A model generated the notes under the pieces. It did not search any database. It was not told where the DNA came from and saw only the letters and a program-made list of their open reading frames with translations. Made by a program: the position numbers and the translations under genes. A stretch of DNA of 64,000 nucleotides from Candidatus Tokpelaia sp. JSC085 (GTDB taxonomy: Bacteria; Pseudomonadota; Alphaproteobacteria; Rhizobiales; Rhizobiaceae), in contig QENC01000001.1 in NCBI GenBank assembly GCA_003331005.1, positions 616,001 through 680,000 of the forward strand, in the 5' to 3' direction. Numbering within the stretch: the first letter of the stretch is position 1; every line of letters begins with the position of its first letter. This document shows positions 30,227 through 39,289 of this stretch, in pieces.

Positions 30227-32044
30227 TCATTCAACAGTAACAGATTTTGCCAGATTACGTGGTTGATCAACATCAGTCCCGAGTAAAACTGCTGTGTGAT
30301 AAGCAATAAGTTGTACTGGAATCGCATAGACAATTGGTGCGACTATATCAGGTACTTCTGGCATCATGATCGTCGCCTGGGCTATAAGAGCAGTGGCGAC
30401 TGCACCACGTTTATCTGTGATAAGCACGATACGTCCTCCACGGGCAGCTGCTTCCCGTACGTTGGATACTGTTTTTTCAAACCAGTGATCATAAGGGGCA
30501 ATAACGATAATCGGTATTTTTTCATCAATCAGGGCAATTGGCCCATGTTTCAACTCCCCTGCAGCATAACCTTCTGCATGAAGGTAGGATAGTTCCTTGA
30601 GCTTCAAAGCGCCTTCCAGAGCAATTGGATAAGATGTGCCACGTCCAATATATAGCATGTGATTTGCTCTTAAAAACTCGCGACAGAGTGATTCGATAGA
30701 GGGTTCTAACTTTAAGACCTCGCTTATATAACGTGGTATCTCTATCAAAGCTCCAATCAATGCATCTTCTCGTTTTTTATCTATGACACCGCGCGTTTTA
30801 CCTGCAGCGACAGCCAGAGAGGCCAACACAGCTAATTGTGATGTAAATGTCTTGGTCGAGGCTACACTGATTTCTGGTCCTGCCAATGTTGGAAAAACTA
30901 TATCAGCCTCCCGCATAATACTCGATTCCACAGCATTGACAATTGCTCCCGTTTTCATACCCTTTTTCTTGCAGTATCGCAAGGAAGCTAGCGTATCTGC
31001 TGTTTCTCCTGATTGGGAAACAAAGAGTGGCAACGTGCCAGCCGATAGCGGTGGGTTCCGATAGCGAAACTCGGATGCGACATCATTCTCAACCGTGAGA
31101 CCTGCTAAGCTCTCAAACCAGTATTTAGCAATCAGGGTGGAATAGTAAGCTGTACCACAAGAAGCAAACGATAGTCGTGTCACGGCAGACCAATCCACCT
31201 TCTGGGGGCGGAGTACACTGCGGGCACAATCAAGATAGCGCGCCAATGTATGAGAAACAGATTCTGGTTGTTCGAACATCTCTTTCTGCATAAAATGCCG
31301 ATAATTACCTTTTGAGATCAGTAATATTCCTCCAGCTGATTTTTTCTTATGACGTCTGACTTGCTTGGCATTTTCATCGAATAGGGTAACAGAGTTCCTG
31401 GTTAAAACTGCCAGGTCTCCATCTTCAAGATAACTCACTTTATTAGTAAAAGATGCAAATGCAGTGGCATCTGAGCCAAGATACATTTCACCTTCCCCAT
31501 AACCAACAGCAAGCGGCGGACCTCGACGAGCAGCAATCAAAAGATCTTCCTCACCTGCAAACATCAGAGCAAAGGTAAATGCCCCCTTCAAACGGGATAG
31601 TGAATACTGTACCGCTTCAAGCGGCGTTTTTCCTGTATATAAGGTGTCTGTAATGAGATAGGCAATGACTTCTGTATCTGTATCGGTTTCTAAAATATAT
31701 CCCTTGTGTTGTAGGGCAGTGCGTAGTTCCAAAAAATTTTCAATGATACCATTATGAACAATGGCTAGTTTTTCTGTCATATGGGGATGAGCATTACGCT
31801 TGATCGGAGCACCATGGGTTGCCCATCGAGTATGACCGATGCCAATCGTACCATGCAACGACCGTTTTGTGAGCTTGTTCTTCAGAGACACTAATTTACC
31901 CTCTGCGCGAAGGCGGATTAGTTGACCGTTTTCAAGGGTTGCAATACCGGCTGAGTCATACCCACGATACTCAAGCCTTTTTAAAGCGTCTACAAGCAAA
32001 GGCGCGACAGGATTCTTCCCTAAAATGCCGACAATCCCACACAT
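30227..32044 (-). CDS. glmS: Glutamine-fructose-6-phosphate aminotransferase
   Basis: This 605-residue GlmS makes glucosamine-6-phosphate, the first step to UDP-GlcNAc. The catalytic Cys follows the initiator Met (MCGIVGILG), heading an N-terminal nucleophile glutaminase domain (GHTRWATHG, HNGIIEN). Two SIS sugar-isomerase domains follow (SCGTAYYSTLIAKYW, SQSGETADTLASL, GRGTSYPIALEGALKLKELSY), ending in KSVTVE. It is 26 bases after glmU and is probably co-transcribed, so both steps of UDP-GlcNAc synthesis are together. Confidence 0.97.
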   Translation of the reverse strand: MCGIVGILGKNPVAPLLVDALKRLEYRGYDSAGIATLENGQLIRLRAEGKLVSLKNKLTKRSLHGTIGIGHTRWATHGAPIKRNAHPHMTEKLAIVHNGIIENFLELRTALQHKGYILETDTDTEVIAYLITDTLYTGKTPLEAVQYSLSRLKGAFTFALMFAGEEDLLIAARRGPPLAVGYGEGEMYLGSDATAFASFTNKVSYLEDGDLAVLTRNSVTLFDENAKQVRRHKKKSAGGILLISKGNYRHFMQKEMFEQPESVSHTLARYLDCARSVLRPQKVDWSAVTRLSFASCGTAYYSTLIAKYWFESLAGLTVENDVASEFRYRNPPLSAGTLPLFVSQSGETADTLASLRYCKKKGMKTGAIVNAVESSIMREADIVFPTLAGPEISVASTKTFTSQLAVLASLAVAAGKTRGVIDKKREDALIGALIEIPRYISEVLKLEPSIESLCREFLRANHMLYIGRGTSYPIALEGALKLKELSYLHAEGYAAGELKHGPIALIDEKIPIIVIAPYDHWFEKTVSNVREAAARGGRIVLITDKRGAVATALIAQATIMMPEVPDIVAPIVYAIPVQLIAYHTAVLLGTDVDQPRNLAKSVTVE

Positions 32045-32070
32045 ACAGCACTCCCTCTCTCTAATCTTTT

Positions 32071-33423
32071 TTATAGAGTTACTTTATTTTTCGTTGTTTT
32101 TTTATGTAAAACTCTCGTCTGTCCTGGTTTATTTACTTGCCGTGCACGGCCAAAGGCAAGCTCATCATCCAAGACGTTTTTGGTGATAACACTGCCAGAC
32201 GCAATATAGGAATGGTTACCGATAGAAATCGGAGCAACGAGTGATGTGTTGGAACCGATAAAAGCACCATCACCGATTTTTGTCTGTTGTTTATTATAAC
32301 CATCATAGTTGCAAGTGATAGTCCCCGCACCAATATTAACATGTGTGCCAATTTCCGTATTGCCAATGTAGGTGAGATGATTAATTTTTGTTCCTGAACC
32401 AATCATAGCCTTTTTTATTTCACAAAAATTGCCAATCTTCACATTTGAATGCACATCAACATCAGGTCTCAGTCGTGCATAAGGACCAATTTCGGCATTT
32501 GCACCGATGCTTGCCCCTTCAATATGACTGAATGCACGAATAGTTGTCCCAGCAGCAATTTTGACTCCAGGGCCAAAAAATACATGTGGCTCAATAACAA
32601 CATCAGCGGCTATTTCTGTATCATAAGAGAAAAATACACTTTCAGGGGCTTGCAAGACTACACCAGCAAGCATCATAGTTTGCCGCTTGTCCCTTTGCCA
32701 GATTATCTCTGCATTGGCTAATTCTGCACAGTTATTTATACCGACAGCGTTAACCATTGGGACTTCAAGTGCCTTAACATACAAACCACGCTGGGTAGCA
32801 ATTTTTACAATATCAGTCAGGTAATATTCTCTTCTAGAATTGTTGGGTCGAATTGCATTCAGCAAGGAAAGAAGATAATGTTTCTTTATTGCCATCAGAC
32901 CACCATTGCAGAATGTAATCTTTTTTTCATCTATGCTCGCATCCTTTTCTTCAACAATAGCTATGATTCGGCCTTTTTCTTCTATTAACCTTCCATATCC
33001 AGCAGGCTGATTAATACGAAATCCTGTGACAACAATATCTGCACCATCTGCCAATACCTTTTGGATCTTTAAAAGAACTTTTTCCGCAAGCAACGGGGTA
33101 TCCCCGAAAGCAATAAGTATATCATCTGCCGAATTTTGCAGTGCTGCACGTGCAGCTAGCACAGCATGCGCAGTTCCCCGCTGTTCCTTCTGATGAAATA
33201 TCAATGTATTAGCGGCACATTCCTTGACAGCGGTAGTGACAGCTTCTGCACGACTCCCTACTACCACAGCTATCTTTTCAGCTCCAGCTGATTTTATTGT
33301 GCGCACCACATGACAGATAAGTGGCAAACCACCGATTTTATGCAGCATCTTGGGAAGAACAGACTTCATCCTTCTTCCCTCGCCAGCTGCAAGAACAATT
33401 GGTAGAAATGTTCGTAACATCAT
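32071..33423 (-). CDS. glmU: Bifunctional UDP-GlcNAc pyrophosphorylase/GlcN-1-P acetyltransferase
   Basis: This 450-residue enzyme acetylates GlcN-1-P and uridylylates GlcNAc-1-P, supplying peptidoglycan and lipid A. The nucleotidyltransferase domain begins with [11 protein letters not shown] and contains [13 protein letters not shown] and FGDTPLL. From about residue 250 a left-handed beta-helix of hexapeptide repeats follows ([51 protein letters not shown]). The second Met is an equally possible start. Confidence 0.96.
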   Translation of the reverse strand: MMLRTFLPIVLAAGEGRRMKSVLPKMLHKIGGLPLICHVVRTIKSAGAEKIAVVVGSRAEAVTTAVKECAANTLIFHQKEQRGTAHAVLAARAALQNSADDILIAFGDTPLLAEKVLLKIQKVLADGADIVVTGFRINQPAGYGRLIEEKGRIIAIVEEKDASIDEKKITFCNGGLMAIKKHYLLSLLNAIRPNNSRREYYLTDIVKIATQRGLYVKALEVPMVNAVGINNCAELANAEIIWQRDKRQTMMLAGVVLQAPESVFFSYDTEIAADVVIEPHVFFGPGVKIAAGTTIRAFSHIEGASIGANAEIGPYARLRPDVDVHSNVKIGNFCEIKKAMIGSGTKINHLTYIGNTEIGTHVNIGAGTITCNYDGYNKQQTKIGDGAFIGSNTSLVAPISIGNHSYIASGSVITKNVLDDELAFGRARQVNKPGQTRVLHKKTTKNKVTL

Positions 33424-33449
33424 AAAATTCCATATTTTTCATTGTTTGG

Positions 33450-34193
33450 CTAAAAATAGTTTGGGAATGTTTCAAGAATCTTGGAGAAGGCATTCTGCCT
33501 ATCACCACTCATAAAAAGAATCCCAGAGATAATTAGCAAGAGGCCAATTATTTTTTCCACCTTTCCAAGATGGATACGCACCCGGTGCAGAAAATGCATA
33601 AACGCACCGGAAAATAAAGAAGCTAATATGAAGGGAATCCCTAATCCCAAAGAATAGAGAATTAGAAGGAGCATCCCTTCGCTGATAGTCTCTTTTGAAC
33701 TGGCAAGTGTCAGAATTGGCCCCAGTATTGGTCCAATGCAAGGTGTCCAGCCAAAGGCAAATGCTAGACCCATAATAAATGCACCAATCAATCCGTCAGG
33801 CCTTTTTCTGTTAGAAATTTGAAACCGCGCTTCACGTGAAAAAACCGACAAATGTAGAAGACCAAGAAAATTCAAACCCATTAGAATAATGATGAAACCG
33901 GCGATCGCTGCGATTTGATGCTTCCACTGGAACAGAAAGCTTCCGATCGCAGTGACACCAGCCCCGAGAGTCACAAAAGCGAGAGTAAAAGCAAACACAA
34001 ATAAGAAGGCTGCAGGAAACAGCACGTGCCTAATCTGTTTTTTTTGGTCTATTCTGGATCTTGAACGCAAATCCTCAACACTAACACCTGCCATATAGCA
34101 AAGATATAAGGGCACTAACGGCAGAACACAGGGAGAGATAAAAGACAGCATACCTGCCCCTGCGGCCATTGGCCATGAAATTTCAATTGCCAC
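33450..34193 (-). CDS. ccdA: Cytochrome c biogenesis protein CcdA
   Basis: This 247-residue polytopic membrane protein has six predicted helices. It carries electrons from cytoplasmic thioredoxin across the membrane through two Cys residues, seen here as SFISPCVLPLVP in helix 1 and FGWTPCIGPILGP in helix 4, the standard pair. It supports cytochrome c maturation and periplasmic disulfide reduction. It is 26 bases upstream of glmU on the same strand. Confidence 0.92.
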   Translation of the reverse strand: MAIEISWPMAAGAGMLSFISPCVLPLVPLYLCYMAGVSVEDLRSRSRIDQKKQIRHVLFPAAFLFVFAFTLAFVTLGAGVTAIGSFLFQWKHQIAAIAGFIIILMGLNFLGLLHLSVFSREARFQISNRKRPDGLIGAFIMGLAFAFGWTPCIGPILGPILTLASSKETISEGMLLLILYSLGLGIPFILASLFSGAFMHFLHRVRIHLGKVEKIIGLLLIISGILFMSGDRQNAFSKILETFPNYF

Positions 34194-34541
34194 AGCACCT
34201 ATCCTGATTATTGAACTTTGAAGCTCTTCACTTTACTTTATACATCATGTTTTTATAAGCTATTTTTTCTGTAAGAGAAAACTTTTTTACTGTCCTTTTT
34301 TTGCGGAAGGAAAGATGAGTATTTTACTTGCCATATGAACAACATGATGCAACGTTAGATTATAATTTAAGACTGAGCACATTCGTCCAGCAGTGGACCA
34401 GACCTAATTAATTATACTGCAGTGGAATGAACTCTATTTCAAGCGTTTCGATCAGAAGAAAATTCTGAGATCTTAGGAAGAATCAAGAAGACTCAATATA
34501 TGTATGTCATGCTAGTTCAGTGTACCAGTTAGAGATAGGCT
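34194..34541. other. 348-base gap between ccdA and exoR
   Basis: This AT-rich divergent intergenic region has no recognisable gene or RNA. It must hold promoters for ccdA (minus) and exoR (plus). Confidence 0.4.
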
Positions 34542-35318
34542 ATGAAAAGACAAAAGCTGATATTGTGTTGCTGTTATGCCGTTGTGAGTATAGGAGCTTT
34601 GTTGTCATTCACTGACACATTGGGCATAGATGCAATGAATTCAGGTCGGGGTGCGCTTGATTATTTTCGAACTGGCATTGCTGCTTATAAGAAGGGAGAT
34701 ACGGAAGAGGCTGTTCGCTTGCTACGTTATGCGGCTGCGATGGGATATATGGGTGCTAAATGGAAGCTTGCTCGCATGTATGCTGAAGGTGATGGTGTTC
34801 CGGAAAGTGGTATGGAAGCGTATATTTTTTTTCTTGAGATTGTACATGATGGTGCCGACCCTGGTTCACAGAATGAGAGTTATATTTCAGATGCCTTGGT
34901 CGCACTAGGCCATTATATGAGAAAAGGTATTGCAGGAACGTCTGTTAAATCTGATCCTGTACGCGCCCGTTTTTTTTACGTGCAGGCTGCGTCAAACTTT
35001 GGGAATCCCCGTGCACAATTTGAATTAGGACGAATGCTGTTATTAGGTGAAGGGGGAGACAAAAACCTACTCCAGGCAGCCCGTTGGTTTCAGCTGTCTG
35101 CAAAAAAAGGCAATGCAGCTGCACAGGCCATGCTTGGTAGTATGTTGTTTCAGGCAGGAAAGAAAATTCGCGGTCTTGCGATGATGACTGTAGCCTTTGA
35201 AAGGGCAAAATCTGTTGACCGTGACTGGATTCAGTCCATGTGGGAAAAGGCATTTTCTGTATCTGCTGAAAGAGATAGACGGACTGCAATATCACTTGCA
35301 AGTGACATTAGCTTCTAG
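34542..35318 (+). CDS. exoR: ExoR-like periplasmic Sel1-repeat regulator
   Basis: This 258-residue protein has an N-terminal signal peptide (MKRQKLILCCCYAVVSIGALL) and several Sel1/TPR-like repeats: GIAAYKKGDTEEAVRLLRYAAAMG, AKWKLARMYAEGDGVPE, AQFELGRMLLLGEGGDKNLLQAARWFQLSA, RGLAMMTVAFERA, ending RRTAISLASDISF. Length and motif order match rhizobial ExoR, which binds the sensor kinase ChvG/ExoS in the periplasm and represses the ChvG-ChvI response (exopolysaccharide and virulence or symbiosis genes). chvG and chvI are not in the window. The assignment rests on remembered family motifs. Confidence 0.8.
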   Translation: MKRQKLILCCCYAVVSIGALLSFTDTLGIDAMNSGRGALDYFRTGIAAYKKGDTEEAVRLLRYAAAMGYMGAKWKLARMYAEGDGVPESGMEAYIFFLEIVHDGADPGSQNESYISDALVALGHYMRKGIAGTSVKSDPVRARFFYVQAASNFGNPRAQFELGRMLLLGEGGDKNLLQAARWFQLSAKKGNAAAQAMLGSMLFQAGKKIRGLAMMTVAFERAKSVDRDWIQSMWEKAFSVSAERDRRTAISLASDISF

Positions 35319-35376
35319 CTATAGTGATGATTGCTCCAATCTATTCATAAGCACGCAACAGATACCTCTGTTGCAT

Positions 35377-35690
35377 TCAGTGATCAAGAATTTTTGATAG
35401 AAATTCCTATGCTCTGCTCTTGGACTTTGATTTTTTTGTTTGCTGAAAAAATCTTCGCTTGGACACTCTTCCAGTATCATTCCTTGATCCATAAAGATAA
35501 TACTCTCTTTTCTGGCAAACCCCATTTTATGAGTAACACAAATCATATGCCTTCCTTAGTAAGGCTAACCATCACTTCAAGAACTTCACCAACCATCTCA
35601 GGATCAATAGCAGAAGTTGGCTCATCAAAAAGAATGACAATAGGATCCATTATTAATGCGCGGGCAATCGCAACACGTTGCTGCCAGGCT
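35377..35690 (-). pseudogene. Decayed polar amino-acid ABC transporter ATPase (C-terminal remnant)
   Basis: On the minus strand the frame reads [19 protein letters not shown], then [19 protein letters not shown], the signature-Walker B region of AapP/GlnQ-type ATPases. It hits a stop after SLTKEG. A shifted frame continues [22 protein letters not shown], and a third frame gives EFLSKILDH followed by a stop, the usual family C-terminus. The Walker A half is missing altogether. At least two frameshifts and a 5' truncation make it non-functional. It marks the left edge of the decayed island. Confidence 0.82.
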
Positions 35691-35859
35691 TTATGGTCGG
35701 GGTTGGGTGGAGAGGTACCAATGATTGCGTAAGCAGAAATAAACTTAGGTCTCTAACTGACACCTGGCTGCCAGGCAGTTTTCAGAGTTTAAACCTAAGG
35801 AGGTCATCAGAGCCTGAGTAGCATCAATCAATCACTTCCCATGTCTAGCAATTGCGGAA

Positions 35860-36430
35860 TGCGGAATTGACAGGGAAACAGCATAAGGATGCGGGATATT
35901 CAAAAAATGTTGGATGAACTGAACGAGCGCAATTTTGCGCCCGTTGAATATACCGATAAAACAGGCAAGAAACGCTACCTTCTACGCGTGAAATGCTGAT
36001 TCTTGTTTCCGGCTTGATCTTCGCACCCGACAATAGTCATAGACAGGTGGCAGGAGCTTGAGAAAGGTCGAAGCAAAGGAGCGCTTCCGGTCCTGCATCG
36101 TCCGTCTTCAATACAAAATGCGGGATTGCTAAGGCTCTTGGTCAGCTCGTGCTGTCAGCAACATCAGCAACCGCATCACTGGCGTAGACATGATGGATGC
36201 CATGGGTATCCCGCATATAACGGCTGACAAGAAGAATCCTGATTGAACCCCTTCGCAAATTGCTCCTCGCATAAATGCATCAATGCAAGGAATGCTCAAG
36301 CAGTATCTGCTTGTTGAATTATGAATTAACAGAGAAAGGTGAAAAATCCGGCGGGATATATTCAAGTGTCATGCTCACAAAACTCCAGCAACTGCACTTC
36401 GCAAATAATCAGATGTCTTCTTCAGTAAAT
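35860..36430 (+). pseudogene. Phage Rha-family regulatory protein remnant
   Basis: Frames ELTGKQHKD and MRDIQKMLDELNERNFAPVE (35889 onward), then YTDKTGKKRYLL, are broken by frameshifts and continue as REMLILVSG and IDRWQELEKG. Further on, LLNYELTEKGEKSGGIYSS resembles the C-terminal antirepressor part. The order and wording match Rha/antirepressor proteins of temperate phages, which normally have a conserved HKxVMRDI motif. At least three frameshifts are present. Domain assignment is from remembered motifs. Confidence 0.65.
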
Positions 36431-37040
36431 AAAAGGCCGGCAGCAGCAAATACGGTCTGCTGTGCCACCAGTGGGACAAGTGCTTCCGGTCATATAGACA
36501 GGACTGGTATAATTGGAATAGAAAAAGAGCCTTTCGCCCAAAGCCATTGTCTGATAGGCAGGCACCAGCAGGCTGCTGCTGCGGGCTGTTTTTCCCCTTC
36601 TTCGGGATCAATGATGTATTTTACATCATGCGTCAACAGTCGCAGGCCGGGGAATACCGACAGGCTTTTAGCGGCGGATAGGGATGCCGAAGCCTTGGTT
36701 CTGTCTTGCAGTGTGCTGCGGCGTTGTCATTTAAAAGGTAGGCTGCACGTTCTCTGGCCGTTTCGGCCATGCGCTTTTTCAGGTGTGCGCGTTCCTCGCT
36801 GCTCATTTCCGCCTGGGCCGGCGTCCATTTGCCTTCAATCCCCAGCTTGTAATCACCATACGCGCCTGATGGCGGTTTATCTGCATGGAGTACATACCAG
36901 ATGTGCTTTTTGCTGCGCGTTGCCCGTGTCGGCACGATGCACCTTATGCACCTTACCGTCCGCAGATGCCTGCCGCCCACGCTGGATCCATATGGATACC
37001 GGCGTTGGGTATCCAGAAACTGCGATTCAATATCATGCAT
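36420..37040 (-). pseudogene. Phage-type DNA primase (Toprim) remnant
   Basis: Starting at 37040 on the minus strand, MHDIESQFLDT, then NAGIHMDPAW in another frame, ADGKVHKVHRADTGNAQQKA, and WYVLHADKPPSGAYGDYKLG followed by IEGKWTPAQAEMSSEERAHLKKR in the first frame. Later, LRHPYPPLKACR and HDVKYIIDPEEGEKQ follow. This succession is that of the N-terminal part of phage/plasmid primases (GWYVLHxDGxPAGxFGDW, HPYLxRK, QxIDPxGGK). Several frameshifts are needed, and no Toprim catalytic core remains open. Confidence 0.65.
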
Positions 37041-37163
37041 GTTTTTTTACGAAGAGTGCTGTTGATATGTCAGTCATGTCATGAAGAACAGTGCCGGATG
37101 CGCCATTTCTGTTCAGGTGATTGAGGACCCTGGCCCTGGTTGGCCGGAGCTGACCTCCCAGCC

Positions 37164-37217
37164 ATGAAAACAAGCGATCTGCTGCCCGACCATGGTGACA
37201 GTGTGAAAGCCAATTAA
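37164..37217 (+). pseudogene. Truncated small phage protein (MKTSDLLPDHGD)
   Basis: The 17-codon frame MKTSDLLPDHGDSVKAN resembles the first residues of a small protein found in Rhizobiales prophages (MKxSDLLPxHGDTxxxNG). It then stops. I treat it as a fragment, not a gene. Confidence 0.35.
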
Positions 37218-37364
37218 GTTTTCGTCAAGCTTTTTGAAAAACGTTCTCACTCATTTCCTCACTTCATCAAATTCTGAAACGAGGTTTCTATATTAAAAAT
37301 GAGAATTCTTGAAAAGACGATGAGAAACGACCAAGGAAAAACAATGCAGAGAAGAATCGATAGG

Positions 37365-37860
37365 TCTTGCTCATCTTAAGAAAGAGGATAGCAGTCAGCC
37401 CAGACCATCGCAACAGGCGTTGCGTCGGCAACTCAACGCTTGGCGGCCAACGCTTTTCTCAGGCATCACATCCATTCCCTGCTGGTGTGAAACTCACAGC
37501 CAAATTTTTGAGATTCAAAGCAGCATTGACGTCTCGATCATGCAATTGCCTATCCGAACAAATTACTGCTATCCTGGCATGCAATTTTGACAGTCTTTCC
37601 TTATCTTTGGGAAGATGGAGTTAAGCGGTATGGGCGAACAACGCCTCACGCATGCGCACCTACCCCATGCGTGAACCATCGATCTCAATCTGATCATTGG
37701 TATGAAGCGGTCATGCACGCCTGTTTTCCAGAACTGCGGATAACGGGCGCGTCTTTTTGAATGCTTGTCCCAGCTGAATGATCGCCATCTTCGGGGTATT
37801 CTTCTCACCTGCTCCCAACCTCTCTCTGTAAAGCAGAAAGTCAGCATTAAAGCCGATATG
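37365..37860 (-). pseudogene. IS200/IS605-family TnpB remnant
   Basis: On the minus strand one frame contains HDRDVNAALNLKNLAVSFTP, the RuvC-III Asp segment and C-terminus of TnpB (family: DRDxNAAxNLxxLA). Upstream, KERLSKLHARIAVI matches the conserved KLHxRI of TnpB, and RYPQFWKTGVHD matches PRFKKKGxxD. The zinc-finger part between is deleted and the pieces are in different frames, so the RNA-guided nuclease is dead. Confidence 0.72.
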
Positions 37861-38021
37861 TTTAGTCATTTTTGTATAAATTTGAGTAGCGGTGAGATGA
37901 TCGATCGGTATTTTGTTGTCGCGAAGCTTTTACAATCGAGCGTAACATTTACAGAACAGCATCGGCCCCCAGCAATTTAGGATGCACTCGGTGCAGGTGC
38001 AGGGGCAACAGTAAGTTTGCA

Positions 38022-38993
38022 TCATTTTGTTTGCTTGGTTACACGGAGATTCCGATATCTGATTGCCGGACGAGTAATAACCGTCTCTTCAAGGTAAGTG
38101 GTTTTCGCCAAAACCTTCCATCCGCGTCCGAACACAGTTTCTGTATCCTTGAGAGCATCAAGAAGCTCAGCAGATGCGCGTTTTCTGTTGTCATTCGCCA
38201 GCTTTGCTGCAATATCTGCTCGGTGCTTGGCAGCAATCAGCGATTCCAAATGATCGGCATCTGTTTCAGCCTCCAGAATATCAAGATTGATGCTTCTGGC
38301 AGTGGTAGCATGACGGTAGAGGGAGCGGATTGTCTCATAGTCGGCAAGATAATCAGGTGCCGGCGGATCGCCCTGTTTGACACGATCCAACATGGATGTC
38401 CCCGCATCAAAGATTGCGCCAATCACTTCCCTGTCTGCATCACGGAGAAAGACATGCGGACGGTTACCACCGATCAGGCCGCCAATAACGCCCCATGACA
38501 GGCCGCAGCAGCCGATCTGGTGCTGAAGCTGGATTTCAATATGCGGCGGAGCCTCACCTGCATTCCAGTCGTCAAGCCCGACAAAAAGATCAACGTTCTT
38601 GATCTCAAGGCAGCCAAGACCCTTGTCCGGGTTCTGCCTGTCGCGGATGAGATAATCAGGTGAGCAGCCAATGCCGGGATGGGATAGACTTTCCGCATAA
38701 AGCCATGGATGACCGACGACAATTTCCCAGCCTTTATCCTCACAAATGCCTGTCGCAATTCCCTCTTGCAGGCGCTTGCCCCATTTGATGCGGTCGCTTT
38801 CCTGCACCACCACTGAGACATTACCGGCAAGACGGTGATAAAGATCAAAAGCTGTCATATAAGGAGATACACCAAACAGCGCTGGACTGGCTGTGGCGGT
38901 GATGTGTTTTTCACGAAGGGCCAGCCAGCCGGTTTCGGTATCCGGCTGGAACCATTTTGCCGTGTCTTGCGGGAGAGCGTGTTTCTGTTTCAT
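38022..38993 (-). CDS. YqaJ/lambda-exonuclease family phage recombination nuclease
   Basis: This is a 323-residue intact frame amid broken phage genes. It has the YqaJ layout: WLALREKHITATASPALFG with the early Ser/Ala motif, DRIKWGKRLQEGIA with its conserved Glu, then GCSPDYLI and CLEIKNVD, giving the D...ExK nuclease core. IEIQLQHQIGCCG is the QxQHQ motif. A C-terminal helical region follows. Such exonucleases resect double-strand ends for phage single-strand annealing, usually beside a RecT/Bet annealase, which is absent here. Base composition is richer in G and C than the flanks. No Shine-Dalgarno is obvious; a palindrome sits just upstream. Confidence 0.85.
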   Translation of the reverse strand: MKQKHALPQDTAKWFQPDTETGWLALREKHITATASPALFGVSPYMTAFDLYHRLAGNVSVVVQESDRIKWGKRLQEGIATGICEDKGWEIVVGHPWLYAESLSHPGIGCSPDYLIRDRQNPDKGLGCLEIKNVDLFVGLDDWNAGEAPPHIEIQLQHQIGCCGLSWGVIGGLIGGNRPHVFLRDADREVIGAIFDAGTSMLDRVKQGDPPAPDYLADYETIRSLYRHATTARSINLDILEAETDADHLESLIAAKHRADIAAKLANDNRKRASAELLDALKDTETVFGRGWKVLAKTTYLEETVITRPAIRYRNLRVTKQTK

Positions 38994-39002
38994 GCCATAT
39001 GT

Positions 39003-39015
39003 TTACAATTTGTAA
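39003..39015. promoter_or_regulatory. 13-bp palindrome upstream of the YqaJ gene
   Basis: TTACAA and TTGTAA are perfect inverted halves around one T, 10-22 bases before the yqaJ-like start. Its placement suggests a repressor operator, but no binding protein can be named. Confidence 0.35.
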
Positions 39016-39289
39016 TTATTGAAGAAAACAAAAAAGATTTGATTTCCTCTGTTTAGGGGAGATGGATGAACAGCTTGCCACACTTGAGGGAGGGATGCTG
39101 GTGCCCGCGTGTGTTTTATTGCGAAGCGCGGTTACTGATGGCAGGACTACGCATGGCAGCTGCATTCCGGATTAACAGTGGCCGCCAGCCAGAGCCGTTG
39201 CATACACGGGTTCAATCCGGCCCGCACACCGTGCTATTGAAGCTTCAGGCCCCTGACCTGATTGCCCGCTCACGCTAGCTTTATGATAA

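Noticed and set aside
36275-37084. 269-codon plus-strand frame in the island
   Set aside because: It covers the minus-strand primase remnant and its protein is Cys/His/Arg-rich without family motifs, typical of an antisense frame in GC-richer DNA.
35300-38021. Copy of the tRNA-Lys 3' end as attL/attR
   Set aside because: Only an 8-base match (GCAGGGGC near 37990-38010) was seen, which is expected by chance.
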